A program made the position numbers and the translations under genes. Under the pieces are notes generated by a model, which saw nothing but the letters and a program-made list of their open reading frames with translations, had not been told where the DNA came from and did no database searches. From Palsa-1439 sp050015495 (GTDB lineage Bacteria > Verrucomicrobiota > Verrucomicrobiia > Palsa-1439), in the NCBI GenBank assembly GCA_050015495.1, contig JBEKBH010000016.1, positions 16,105 through 80,104 of the forward strand: DNA of 64,000 bases, given 5' to 3'. Of this stretch, positions 15,171 to 23,865 are shown one piece after another. Within the stretch, counting starts at the first letter, position 1. Every line of letters starts with the position of its first letter.

Positions 15171-17732
15171 ATGCGCAGGCTCACGTTGAGTGTTGCCGCC
15201 CTGTTGGCCAGCGCGGCCCTTTCACTGGCTCAGGAGGCGAAGGCCCCGGTGTCGTTGCCCGGCCAGCGCCCCGACGGCTCCGTTTTGCTGCCGAACCAGT
15301 GGTCGCTTCGTCCCGTCGGGCGGCAAATTGAACTGGGCGATTTTCCCATCCATATTGCCGTCGATCCCACGGGCCGTTTCGCCGCGATCCTGCACTCGGG
15401 CTACAGCCGGCATGGCATTATGATCGTCGATTTGAAGACGGAAAAGATCGTGGCCAACACGCGGCTTCACGAAGGCTTCTACGGAATCGAATTCTCCCGC
15501 GACGGTTCACAACTGTTTTGCAGCGGCGCCAGTGATGAAGTCATCCACAGTTATCATTTCCAGGACGGCCTGCTCACAAATCCACACGACATCCGACTGC
15601 GCGGCACCAACAACGTCGGGATCGCGGCCGGGTTGGCCGTCGATTCCAAATTGAAGGAGCTTTGCGTGGCGAATCTCTACGGGCAAAGCGTTTCGCTTGT
15701 CGATTTGCGCACGAACACCGTCGTGGACGTCCCGTTGACGCCCGACTCGTTGACGAACTCCTACGAAACCGTCACGGCGGCCGGCCGCTCCACCGAAGGT
15801 GAATTGAATCATCTGGGCGTGTTCCCGTACGCCTGCCGCATCGACGAGAAACGGCACCGGGTCTACGTCAGCCTGTGGGGGAATGCCGAGGTTGCCGTGG
15901 TCGATTTGGATTCGCAGAAGGTGATCGGTTACTGGCCCACCCAGGAACATCCCAACGAAATGGTCCTGACCGCCAGCGGCAAGACGCTGTTCGTCGCCAA
16001 CGCCAACCGCAACACCGTCACCGTGTTCGACACGGAAGCCGGCAAGACGCTGGAAACGCTCACCGCCGCGCTCTATCCCAACGCGCCCTCCGGCTCGACC
16101 CCCAACAGCCTGGCCCTCACACCCGACGACAAAATCCTCTTCGTGGCCAACGCCGACAACAACAATCTCGCCGTGTTCGACGTGAGCGCGCCCGGCCATG
16201 GTCACTCGCTCGGTTTCATCCCTGTTGGATGGTATCCGACCTCCGTCCGCCTGACGCCCGACGGCCGGCGCCTGCTTGTCAGCAACGGCAAAGGCATCGT
16301 CCCGATGGCCAACCCGAACGGCCCGCAACCCGGCCGCAAGAGCCGCGCGGAAACGCTCCCGCAGTATATTGCCGAACTCCTCAAGGGCGCCCTGAGCGTG
16401 ATTGATGTGCCGCGCTCGCGCGACGAATTTGACAACCAACTCGTGGTCTACACCGCCGCCGCCTACCGTTGCAGCCCGCTCAAGGCGGACACCTCGGTGA
16501 CCGCCGCGCGCCCCGACGATAGCCCGATTCCGCAGACGCCCGGTGACCCGAGCCCGATCAAGTATGTCTTTTACGTCATCAAGGAGAACCGCACGTACGA
16601 TCAGGTCCTGGGCGACATGAAGGAAGGCAACGGCGACACGAACCTCTGTTTGTTCCCCGAAGAAGTGACGCCGAACCAGCACCAGTTGTCCCGCGACTTC
16701 GTTCTGCTCGACAATTTTTACGCCGACGCCGAAATCAGCGCGGATGGACACGAGTGGACCATGGGCGCGTACGCGAGCGATTTCGTGGAAAAGACCTGGC
16801 CGCTCGAGTACGGCCACAATCAGAGCAGGAAATACGTCTACCCCGCCGAAGGTGTCGTCCCCATGGCCACGCCGGCCGGTGGCTATCTCTGGGACCGGGC
16901 CGCGGACGCCGGCCTGAGCTATCGCAGCTATGGCGAATTCGTTGCCAATGGAAAAACACCGGAGGATCCCTCGGTCCCGCGCGTGAAAACGTTGCGCGGC
17001 CACGTTGACGAAGGCTACCGCGGCTTCGACCTTGATTATCTGGACGCCAAACGCGCCGACCGTTTCCTCCATGAACTCAAGCGATTCGAGGACGCCGGCG
17101 ACATGCCCCGGTTGCAGGTGGTGCGACTCCCCGGCGACCACACCTACGGCGTGCGCCAGGGCAAACGAACGCCCAGCGCCTGCCTGGCCGACAACGACGC
17201 CGCCCTTGGCCGCATTGTCGAGGGCATCAGCCACTCGAAGTTCTGGCCGCAGACCGCCATTTTCATCCTCGAAGATGACGCGCAGAACGGGGCTGACCAC
17301 GTCGACGCGCATCGCACGCTCGGCTTCGTCGTCAGCCCGTACATTAAACGCCACACGGTCGATTCCACCCTGTACTCGACCAGCAGCATGCTGCGCACGA
17401 TCGAGTTGATCCTCGGCCTCAAACCCATGTCGCAATTCGATGCCGCTGCCGTGCCGATGTATGCCGCTTTCCAGGGCAAGCCCGACCTGACCGGTTACAC
17501 CGCGCTCCCCGCGCGCATCGACCTCAATCAGCTCAACACCAAGGTCACCTGGGGCGAAAAAGTTTCCCGTACGATGGATTTCACCAAAGAAGATGCCGCT
17601 GATGACCTGCTCCTCAACGAAGTCATCTGGCGCTCTGTCCGCGGTGAGAATTCCCACGCCCCCGCCCCCGTCCACGCCGCCTTCGTTGTCATCCACGGCC
17701 AGCCGAATGCCAAAGTGGATAACGACGATTAG
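15171..17732 (+). CDS. Exported YncE-like beta-propeller fused to phosphoesterase/alkaline phosphatase-superfamily domain
   Basis: The ATG at 15171 opens MRRLTLSVAALLASAALSLAQ, a signal peptide. The 853-residue protein has two parts. Residues about 30-430 form a seven-bladed propeller with YncE-type blades (VANLYGQSVSLVDLRTNTVV, LFVANANRNTVTVFDT, LFVANADNNNLAVFD). Residues about 455-770 form the phosphoesterase domain, beginning IKYVFYVIKENRTYDQVLGDM with metal-binding DNFYADAEISADGHEW and later ILEDDAQNGADHVDAHR. This is the known 'bifunctional YncE/alkaline phosphatase family' layout. It probably hydrolyses phosphate esters in the periplasm. A longer open frame begins at 14703, inside the transporter gene, but it lacks the signal peptide. 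Confidence 0.9.
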   Translation: MRRLTLSVAALLASAALSLAQEAKAPVSLPGQRPDGSVLLPNQWSLRPVGRQIELGDFPIHIAVDPTGRFAAILHSGYSRHGIMIVDLKTEKIVANTRLHEGFYGIEFSRDGSQLFCSGASDEVIHSYHFQDGLLTNPHDIRLRGTNNVGIAAGLAVDSKLKELCVANLYGQSVSLVDLRTNTVVDVPLTPDSLTNSYETVTAAGRSTEGELNHLGVFPYACRIDEKRHRVYVSLWGNAEVAVVDLDSQKVIGYWPTQEHPNEMVLTASGKTLFVANANRNTVTVFDTEAGKTLETLTAALYPNAPSGSTPNSLALTPDDKILFVANADNNNLAVFDVSAPGHGHSLGFIPVGWYPTSVRLTPDGRRLLVSNGKGIVPMANPNGPQPGRKSRAETLPQYIAELLKGALSVIDVPRSRDEFDNQLVVYTAAAYRCSPLKADTSVTAARPDDSPIPQTPGDPSPIKYVFYVIKENRTYDQVLGDMKEGNGDTNLCLFPEEVTPNQHQLSRDFVLLDNFYADAEISADGHEWTMGAYASDFVEKTWPLEYGHNQSRKYVYPAEGVVPMATPAGGYLWDRAADAGLSYRSYGEFVANGKTPEDPSVPRVKTLRGHVDEGYRGFDLDYLDAKRADRFLHELKRFEDAGDMPRLQVVRLPGDHTYGVRQGKRTPSACLADNDAALGRIVEGISHSKFWPQTAIFILEDDAQNGADHVDAHRTLGFVVSPYIKRHTVDSTLYSTSSMLRTIELILGLKPMSQFDAAAVPMYAAFQGKPDLTGYTALPARIDLNQLNTKVTWGEKVSRTMDFTKEDAADDLLLNEVIWRSVRGENSHAPAPVHAAFVVIHGQPNAKVDNDD

Positions 17733-17784
17733 AGACGGCGCGTGGAAGCTGCAATTACTGCTGCGTTTGTCGAAGTGCAATTCA

Positions 17785-17985
17785 GTGGCGGAGTGCTCGA
17801 GACACCGCCGGGGCCTCGTCCACCACCAGGACATCCGCCTCCACATTGATCGCCACAGCGAACGCCAGGCGGACCATCATCCCCGTGCTGTAAGTCTTCA
17901 TAGGTTGATCGATGAATTCGCGCTTGCTTTCCCGTCGCGCGCGAGTAAACCATCCCGACCAAAGTCGCCAGGGAGGGCTGGCCCG
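17785..17985 (-). pseudogene. Remnant of a polysaccharide ABC-transporter ATPase (Wzt/RfbB type)
   Basis: On the minus strand, a ~50-codon stretch reads FIDQPMKTYSTGMMVRLAFA, then VAINVEADVLVVDEA. These are the ABC signature loop, the following helix and the Walker B strand of O-antigen/teichoic-acid exporter ATPases. Similarity is lost on both sides: no Walker A is present, and after VVDEA the frame runs into unrelated sequence and a stop. This is a fragment, not a working gene. It lies just upstream of rfbC, so a polysaccharide-export locus was probably once here. Confidence 0.75.
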
Positions 17986-18042
17986 CCACCCCCGGGGAGT
18001 CACAGGAAATCAAGTGCCGTTTGACAGGAGACAGAATCGAGC

Positions 18043-18609
18043 ATGCAAATGCGCAAACAGTCCACGGGCATTCGTGACTGTGAAGTTTTGATTCCCGAGG
18101 TCTTTCAGGATGGCCGCGGGTTCTTTCTCGAGGTGTTTCGCGCCGACCAGTTCCGAGAATTCGGACTGCCGGAGACATTCCGCCAATGGAACCATTCCCG
18201 GTCCAGCCGGAGTGTGGTGCGCGGCCTGCATTTCCAGACCGATCCGCCGATGGCCAAGCTCATGCGCGTGACACTCGGTGAGGCGCTCGTGGTGGCCGTG
18301 GACATTCGGAAAGGGTCTCCCACCCTCGGCCAACATTTCGCAATGATCGCCTCAGCCGAAAACAAGAAGATGGTTTACGCGCCGGCCGGGTTCGCCCGCG
18401 GATTCTGCGTTCTCTCGGACTACGCGGAACTGCAATACCTGTGCACGAGCATCTACAATGTCAAAACGGAGTCGGGAATCCGCTGGAATGACCCGGCGTT
18501 GGCCATCCCCTGGCCCGTAACGAATCCCATCCTGTCGGCGAAGGACGAGAAAGCTCAGACACTGGCCGAGTGGTTGAAGCGCCCCGAATCGGATGCTTTC
18601 CGGTACTAG
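18043..18609 (+). CDS. rfbC: dTDP-4-dehydrorhamnose 3,5-epimerase
   Basis: This 188-residue cupin enzyme performs the third step of dTDP-L-rhamnose synthesis. Family landmarks are visible: DGRGFFLEVF, then WNHSRSSRSVVRGLHFQ with the catalytic His, KLMRVTLGEALVVAVDIRKGSPT, GFARGFCVLSDYAELQYLC with the active-site Tyr region, and WNDPALAIPWP near the C-terminus. Length is normal. The ATG at 18043 has CAGGAG about 8 nt away; a second ATG two codons later is possible. The other rhamnose genes (rfbA, rfbB, rfbD) are not in the window. The ABC-transporter scrap just upstream suggests that a larger surface-polysaccharide locus has eroded. Confidence 0.92.
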   Translation: MQMRKQSTGIRDCEVLIPEVFQDGRGFFLEVFRADQFREFGLPETFRQWNHSRSSRSVVRGLHFQTDPPMAKLMRVTLGEALVVAVDIRKGSPTLGQHFAMIASAENKKMVYAPAGFARGFCVLSDYAELQYLCTSIYNVKTESGIRWNDPALAIPWPVTNPILSAKDEKAQTLAEWLKRPESDAFRY

Positions 18610-18638
18610 CGTCGTGGGCAGGTTCATCGCGTGGCCGA

Positions 18639-18986
18639 TCACGCACGAAACACGAAATAGACCGCGCCAACCATGCACAAGCCCGCCCAGACAAAATCGA
18701 GTTTGACGGGCTGGCGCATGTAGAGGACGGCAAACGGCGCGAAGACGGCCAGCGTGACGACCTCCTGAATGATCTTCAATTGCGACAGACTCAGGGCGGT
18801 GTAGCCGATACGATTGGCCGGCACCTGGAGCATGTATTCAAAGAAGGCGATTCCCCAACTGAGCAGGGCGGCGATGTACCATTTTTTGTCATGCCAGTTT
18901 CGCAGGTGGGCATACCACGCAAACGTCATGAACGTGTTCGAGCAGATCAACAGCAAAACGGTCTTGAGCGCAATGGAAGTCTTCAT
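18639..18986 (-). CDS. DUF486/DMT-superfamily small membrane protein
   Basis: This 115-residue protein has four hydrophobic helices. The sequence AWYAHLRNWHDKKWYIAALLSWGIAFFEY, then QVPANRIGY and LSQLKIIQEVVTLAVF, matches the DUF486 family, a four-helix relative of drug/metabolite transporters. It ends VWAGLCMVGAVYFVFRA. It is convergent with rfbC, 29 bp away. The function is unknown for the family. The length is complete. Confidence 0.9.
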   Translation of the reverse strand: MKTSIALKTVLLLICSNTFMTFAWYAHLRNWHDKKWYIAALLSWGIAFFEYMLQVPANRIGYTALSLSQLKIIQEVVTLAVFAPFAVLYMRQPVKLDFVWAGLCMVGAVYFVFRA

Positions 18987-19052
18987 CCGGAAAGCATAGC
19001 AAACAACCGGATGGCTGCAAGATGCCGCGTGACCGCGCCAACCGGGCGGCGC

Positions 19053-20705
19053 CTAGAAGCTCGCGCTAAACGCGATGTTGCCGTCGGCGTCTTCCGCGGC
19101 AATCGTCGACAGGCTCGATGGATCCGTGCCTTTCGGGAGTTTGTTAACGGTCAGGCGGCCGCGGCGATCGGTCTTGATGGTGCCGGCCTCGACGCCATTG
19201 ACAAAGAGGTGGAGCGTGGCCTTTGGCGGCGCGCCCGAGGCTGTGAGAGAAAAGCTGCCGTGCGTGCCGCCCTTGCCGGCTTCGATATGCAACCAAGCGG
19301 TCCCAAGAAGATTGGCGCAGAGCGGACCCGGCACGAGCGAAATCACCGTGTCGAACACACAGGGGAATGGCCGTCGCGCATTGGCGAAGTCGCCGGTCAG
19401 GTCGGGCAATCCGTTGGTGTCGGAGATGGAGATGGTCGTCACATTTGTTGGATCGAGACCCGTGGGCAGTGGGAAGCTGGCTCCGCCGACCGTGTTGGAC
19501 CAGAACGGGAGAATGGGCAGCTTGATTCCACTGACGAGGTTCGACCAGGTGTGGACGTCAAACGTGCCAAGCGTGTAGGTGTTCGTACCGGTCGTGTCGG
19601 TAAGGGTCGTCGTGTAGGTGCCCACCAGCAGACCGAGGGTTTCGACCTTGACCGTCACCGTGTTGGTGGCGCCGGTAATCTCGCCCTCCATGGCGGCGCG
19701 TCCCATCGCCCGGGCCGGGGCGTTCGTAGTGTCGGCGAGCACAATGAACTCCTGGATCACGCGCGGCGGAGGCGGCGGAACCTCGAAGGTTCCAGTGAGA
19801 TCGACCACATCGTTGCTGTCGGAAATTGAGATGCCGACGACGTTGGTCGGGGCCAATCCGGCCGGCAGCCCGAAGATTCCGCTCCCGATGAGGATGACCG
19901 TCGGTGGCGGCAGATCCGTGACGATCGTGGCGGCGAAAACGGGGAACCGGTTTGTGCAGGTGACGATATCGATCGTCCCGAGGACGTAAGTATTGGTGTC
20001 CACATCGGTGATGCTGACCGTGTAGCTGCCGCCGAGCAATCCGTCCGTGGTAACGCGGATGGTTGGGGCGAAGACGGCAGGGATATCCTCGATGGAGGCG
20101 AGCGGCTCGGAGCACGGTCCCGAAAACAACTGCGCCATGCCCGTGGCCGCGGCGGGAGCGTTTGTGGTGGCAATCAGTGTCGCATCCTCGCGCACTCCGC
20201 ATGGGGGCGGGGGAGGCGGCTGGTGAAACGTCCCGGTGAGATCCACGAGGTCGTTGGTGTCGGAAACCGAAATGCCGACCACGTTGGTCCGGTTCAATCC
20301 GGCTGGCAGGGAGAAGTTACCGCCGCCGACGTTGACGATCCTGAGCCACATGGGGGTCGCGCCCGACGTGCTGACCGGTGGCCTGTCCGTCACGGTCGCG
20401 ACGTCGAACGTGCCCAAGGCGTAGCTGTTGGTTTCAGTATCGGTCACGACAACCGAGTAGGTGCCGGTGGAAAGGCCTTCGGTCGAAACTTGAAGGACGG
20501 GCGCGTTGGTGCCGGGAAACATGACGTCGGCCGGGCCGGCAAAAACATCCGGCAAAAGCGTGGCCAGACCCGTGGCACCCGCAGGCGCGTTGGTGGTGGC
20601 GGACAAGAGAGCGACCTCGCTGAGAAAGACAGGTTCAACAGCGACGGCACGCCCGGCGGTGATGGCCGCAACAATCCCCGCGAGCAATAAAACCCTGATC
20701 TTCAC
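19053..20705 (-). CDS. Secreted protein of three tandem ~150-aa repeats
   Basis: The start is GTG (20703-20705), with AGGAG five bases upstream and a strong promoter. It gives a signal peptide (KIRVLLLAGIVAAITAGRAV). Three repeats of about 145 residues follow. Each has TTNAPA.A.G.A near its start, then a 'V.T.GL..G.Y.V..TD..TN.Y.LGT.D' block, and ends GLP-AGL.(P/R)TNV..ISISD(T/S)N...DLTG.F. Proline-rich linkers (PPPPPP) separate the repeats. A final ~90-residue part ends FSASF. The repeats resemble CHRD-like beta-domains only loosely, and I do not recognise the family. The protein is 550 residues and is probably exported or on the surface. Confidence 0.8.
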   Translation of the reverse strand: MKIRVLLLAGIVAAITAGRAVAVEPVFLSEVALLSATTNAPAGATGLATLLPDVFAGPADVMFPGTNAPVLQVSTEGLSTGTYSVVVTDTETNSYALGTFDVATVTDRPPVSTSGATPMWLRIVNVGGGNFSLPAGLNRTNVVGISVSDTNDLVDLTGTFHQPPPPPPCGVREDATLIATTNAPAAATGMAQLFSGPCSEPLASIEDIPAVFAPTIRVTTDGLLGGSYTVSITDVDTNTYVLGTIDIVTCTNRFPVFAATIVTDLPPPTVILIGSGIFGLPAGLAPTNVVGISISDSNDVVDLTGTFEVPPPPPRVIQEFIVLADTTNAPARAMGRAAMEGEITGATNTVTVKVETLGLLVGTYTTTLTDTTGTNTYTLGTFDVHTWSNLVSGIKLPILPFWSNTVGGASFPLPTGLDPTNVTTISISDTNGLPDLTGDFANARRPFPCVFDTVISLVPGPLCANLLGTAWLHIEAGKGGTHGSFSLTASGAPPKATLHLFVNGVEAGTIKTDRRGRLTVNKLPKGTDPSSLSTIAAEDADGNIAFSASF

Positions 20706-20727
20706 CTGAACTCCTTCCCGAGCGCCC

Positions 20728-20755
20728 AGTATACTGCCGGGTACGCCCCTGTCAA
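20728..20755 (-). promoter_or_regulatory. Consensus-like promoter for the 19053-20705 gene
   Basis: On the minus strand, TTGACA (20750-20755), a 16-nt spacer and TATACT (20728-20733) are followed 23 nt later by the GTG start. It is the best sigma-70-type match in the window. Confidence 0.75.
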
Positions 20756-20818
20756 GTGGATTACCCCCATTGAGTTGACTTCCGCCCGCAGGGGACTACA
20801 TTTTCTCAGAGGAGTTCG

Positions 20819-20962
20819 ATGAAAGTGCGGAACGTCCAACACGCCTTTCTGACGGGAGATCGCCCGCTGGCACGGACGCTGTGGTTGCTGTTGTGTGTCT
20901 CCATCTGGGTATTGGGATTTGCGCTGGCGGAACTGATCATCGAGAAACTGTACTTCCGCTGA
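20819..20962 (+). CDS. 47-residue single-pass membrane peptide
   Basis: The frame starts at ATG 20819 with GAGGAG (20808-20813) five bases upstream. It encodes a polar N-terminus (MKVRNVQHAFLTGDRPLART), one hydrophobic helix (LWLLLCVSIWVLGFALAEL), then IIEKLYFR. A TTGACT-N16-TACATT promoter-like pair at 20775-20802 would give a very short leader. The alpha-oxoamine synthase gene begins 107 bp downstream on the same strand. The good ribosome-binding site, plausible helix and positive-inside charge support a real gene, but no homologue is recognised. Confidence 0.6.
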   Translation: MKVRNVQHAFLTGDRPLARTLWLLLCVSIWVLGFALAELIIEKLYFR

Positions 20963-21069
20963 TCCGCTGTGGTCGGAAGCAACTGTCCATAGCCGTATGA
21001 GGCGCGGACGGCTTGACTGCCGGGAATCATTCCTCTAGCCTTGCGCCAAAGCATAGGAATTTATCCGGC

Positions 21070-22272
21070 GTGTTTTCCCGCAAATCCAAACCCATCATCG
21101 AGCGGTGCGAGTCCGACGTGAACACGCGACTGCGGCTGAAGTACGCGCCGTACTACCGCGTCGTCGATTCCGCCGATGGTGTCAACATCGTGGTCGATGG
21201 CCGGCCAATGGTGATGATGTCGACGAATGAGTACCTCGGGCTGGCCCGGCATCCGAAGGTCGTGGCGGCGGCCAAACGGGCACTGGATCAATGGGGCGCG
21301 AGCGCCTGCGGTTCGCGCCTGGCCAACGGCAGCCGGGCGTATCACATCGAATTGGAGGAGACGCTGGCGGCGTTCCTCGGCAAAGAGGCGTGCCATGTCA
21401 CCTCGGCGGGTTACCTGGCGTGCGTGTGCAGCCTGAGTTCACTGGTCCAGCGCGGGGACATCCTGCTCGTGGACCCGAGCATCCATTCGTCGCTGTGGGA
21501 CGGCGCGTTGTTGAGCGGCGCGAAAATCGAGCGGTTCGCGCATGAGGACATGGATTCGCTGGCGCAAACGCTCGAAGGCCTCGACCCGAAACAGGCGAAG
21601 GCGATTGCCGTGGACGGCGTGTACTCGATGGAAGGACATATCGCGTCGCTGCCGCGCTTGTGCGAGTTGGCGGAACAGCATCACGCGGCGGTGGTGGTGG
21701 ACGACGCGCACGGGTTTGGCGTCCTCGGCCGCGACGGGCGCGGCGTGTGCGACCAGTTGGGGGTAACGGAGCGCGTGGACCTGATTGCGGGCAGTTTTTC
21801 CAAGTCGCTGGCGAGCACGGGCGGGTTCGTGGCGGGAAGCCGGGCGTTGATCGAGTACCTGCGCACCAGTTCGCGGCAAATCATTTTCAGCGCGGCGATC
21901 GGTCCGGCGGCGGCAGCCAGCGCGTTGGCGGCGCTGCACGTGATGCAGGAAGAACCGCAGCACCGCGAACGGCTCTGGGCGAACCACCGTCATCTGAGCG
22001 GCATCCTGGATCATCTCGGGCTGGACTACTGGCAGAGTCCGACGGCGGCATTGCCGATTGTCGTGGGCGACAGGGAAAAATGCTATTGGATGTGGAAGAC
22101 GCTGTGGGAGGAAGGTTTTTTCACCGTCATGTCGATCGCGCCGGGGGTACCGCCCGGCAAGGATATGATCCGTTCCGCTGTCACCTCGCGGCACACCACG
22201 GAACAGCTCGATCGTTTCGGTGAAGCGCTCCAGATTGCGATGAAGAAAGCCGGCGTCAAACCGCGGGCGTAA
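21070..22272 (+). CDS. Alpha-oxoamine synthase family PLP enzyme (BioF/KBL/serine palmitoyltransferase-like)
   Basis: This 400-residue enzyme condenses an amino acid with an acyl thioester. Landmarks are STNEYLGLARHP, then SACGSRLANGSRAYHIELEE, VDGVYSMEGHIASLPRL, DDAHGFGVLGRDG (Asp and His that hold PLP) and the PLP-lysine motif GSFSKSLASTGGF (K245). The GTG at 21070 is chosen because TAGGAA lies upstream. An in-frame TTG at 21013 is an alternative. Whether it makes biotin precursor, aminoketobutyrate or a sphingoid base cannot be decided by eye. No biotin genes are nearby. A small single-helix peptide gene just upstream might be a partner. Confidence 0.87.
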   Translation: MFSRKSKPIIERCESDVNTRLRLKYAPYYRVVDSADGVNIVVDGRPMVMMSTNEYLGLARHPKVVAAAKRALDQWGASACGSRLANGSRAYHIELEETLAAFLGKEACHVTSAGYLACVCSLSSLVQRGDILLVDPSIHSSLWDGALLSGAKIERFAHEDMDSLAQTLEGLDPKQAKAIAVDGVYSMEGHIASLPRLCELAEQHHAAVVVDDAHGFGVLGRDGRGVCDQLGVTERVDLIAGSFSKSLASTGGFVAGSRALIEYLRTSSRQIIFSAAIGPAAAASALAALHVMQEEPQHRERLWANHRHLSGILDHLGLDYWQSPTAALPIVVGDREKCYWMWKTLWEEGFFTVMSIAPGVPPGKDMIRSAVTSRHTTEQLDRFGEALQIAMKKAGVKPRA

Positions 22273-22674
22273 TTTCCGTGACCGGCGGAGCGTATGCGTC
22301 TGACGGAGCAGATCCAGCTTTCCGCCTGGTTGCCGGCAGTGCGGGTTACGCACTGCCGGCCGCCGGCTCGCCACTCAACTGCGACCACACACAATGGATG
22401 CGGGACGGATGGCCAATCCGCCCGCCAAGGAGAGCCTGGGAAAAGGGAGGAGGGGCAACAGTTGCGGGATAGGGTTCGCCGTTGCCCCCGATACGGGATA
22501 ATCATACGCCCGGCGATCGGGCGGGAGACCTGGAAGAAATGGAAGGAATCGGCGCCTGGCGCCGCGTGGAACTTCGCCACGCTGCACGTCAAGACCAGTA
22601 AAGCTCCAATGTCGTTTCATCGGCGTCATGTCTCTCGCTACGCCGATTACTTAAGCACGTTGACGTGTGGCGGG
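22273..22674. other. Intergenic with a perfect 12-bp hairpin
   Basis: No gene is supported. GCCGGCAGTGCG (22332-22343) and CGCACTGCCGGC (22349-22360) form a perfect stem with a 5-nt loop about 60 bp after the synthase stop. There is no T-run, so it is not a standard intrinsic terminator. It may stabilise the transcript end. Confidence 0.5.
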
Positions 22675-23568
22675 CTACGCCCGGTTTGACAATTCCTTCT
22701 CTCGGATTGGACGGGCCTGGCACTTCCGAAATTCCGATGGTGAGCAACCTACGTGGCGGCGGAACGCGCGATTGAAGTACGGAATGGAATCGAACCCGGA
22801 TTCGTACGCCGCCTCGCTCACGCGCCGGGTCGGGTCCAGCAGGAGCCGTTTCGCGGTTTCGATGCGTGACTGCGTGCGATACGCGGTGAACGTCAACCCC
22901 GTCTGCTTCCGAAACAGTTTGCAGAAATAACACGGACTGATGTGCAGGCGCTCGGCGAGTTCGCGCACGGTCAACGCCTGGTCGGAGGGCATGGCCAACT
23001 GCGCCTCGATCTTCTGCAACAACGGCGATTGCTGCCCGGCCTCATGCAACAACAATCGTTGGCCGCACTCCGCGAGGTACTGCGCGAACATCTCCAGCAG
23101 CGTCTGGACCGCGCGCAGTTTTTCGCGCGTGATGACGGGGCTGCTGTCCCAGTTTGCCTTCGCGATGTTCGCCCGCGACGCGAGCCCGTTCGCTTTCAAC
23201 TGGCTCATCAGCCGGCGGCGTCGCGGCCCGGTCAGCGGTCCGACGCAAAACGGGCCGGCCAGCAAATTCCCCACATGCCGTCCGCCGATCATCACCGGCA
23301 TCAGCACATTCGTTATGCCGGTGGGACAGTGGAATTGGGCCGGGTGGCCGGTGTGGGAGGCGTTGTGTTCCGCGGATCGCAGCTCGCCCCGGCACAGTTG
23401 GCCGCAACGAGCGCCCAGACAGCCGTCGACACAGAACGAAGAAGCTGCGGGCGCCCGGGCGACTTCGTTTGCGTGCAATAAGGTAAGCGGCAGCCCGGTC
23501 GCGCAACCAAAAGCGACCTGCTGCCGGCGCACCGCGTCCGACTCAGCGAGTTGCTGCCAGATGTCCAT
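22675..23568 (-). CDS. AraC-family regulator with N-terminal PocR sensory domain
   Basis: This 297-residue protein has a PocR-type domain (about 10-165), with the cysteine-rich segment SFCVDGCLGARCGQLCRGEL and then FHCPTGITNVLMPVMIGGRHVGNLLAGPF. These domains are thought to bind small hydrocarbon ligands or sense redox changes. An AraC double HTH (about 185-285) follows: LTVRELAERLHISPCYFCKLFRKQTG, then RIETAKRLLLDPTRRVSEAAYESGF and YFNRAFRRHVGCSPSEFRK. The neighbouring genes do not suggest a clear target. It is convergent with the oxoamine synthase and upstream of the beta-helix protein gene on the same strand. Confidence 0.9.
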   Translation of the reverse strand: MDIWQQLAESDAVRRQQVAFGCATGLPLTLLHANEVARAPAASSFCVDGCLGARCGQLCRGELRSAEHNASHTGHPAQFHCPTGITNVLMPVMIGGRHVGNLLAGPFCVGPLTGPRRRRLMSQLKANGLASRANIAKANWDSSPVITREKLRAVQTLLEMFAQYLAECGQRLLLHEAGQQSPLLQKIEAQLAMPSDQALTVRELAERLHISPCYFCKLFRKQTGLTFTAYRTQSRIETAKRLLLDPTRRVSEAAYESGFDSIPYFNRAFRRHVGCSPSEFRKCQARPIREKELSNRA

Positions 23569-23865
23569 TTAGCCCTGTATCCCGGGTCCACTTGTCGCGC
23601 AGACCTATCGGCATGACGACAATTGACCGAAAATCCAGCAGTGACGGTGCCACATCTCGCACGACAAGCGCAACCTGTTGTGCTGCAAAGAAAAGCTGAG
23701 TGGAGTTGGTTAAGGTTGGAAGACCTCCAGCCTGACGTTTTGACGCAACCGCCAGATCCCGCTCGACAAGTTGTCGGCGCTGAAGGTCAGAATCAGCGGG
23801 AAGCAATGTTCGTATGGCGCGGGAATGAGCCAGGGAACCAGCCCCTCGCCACTCGGGACAAGCTC
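23569..23865. other. Intergenic, nothing recognised
   Basis: The frames here are short and show no signal, motif or start context. The region separates the stop of the beta-helix gene from the start of the PocR/AraC gene on the same strand. Confidence 0.5.

Noticed and set aside
22332..22360. Intrinsic terminator for the oxoamine synthase
   Set aside because: The 12-bp stem is perfect but no T-run follows, so only an inverted repeat is claimed.
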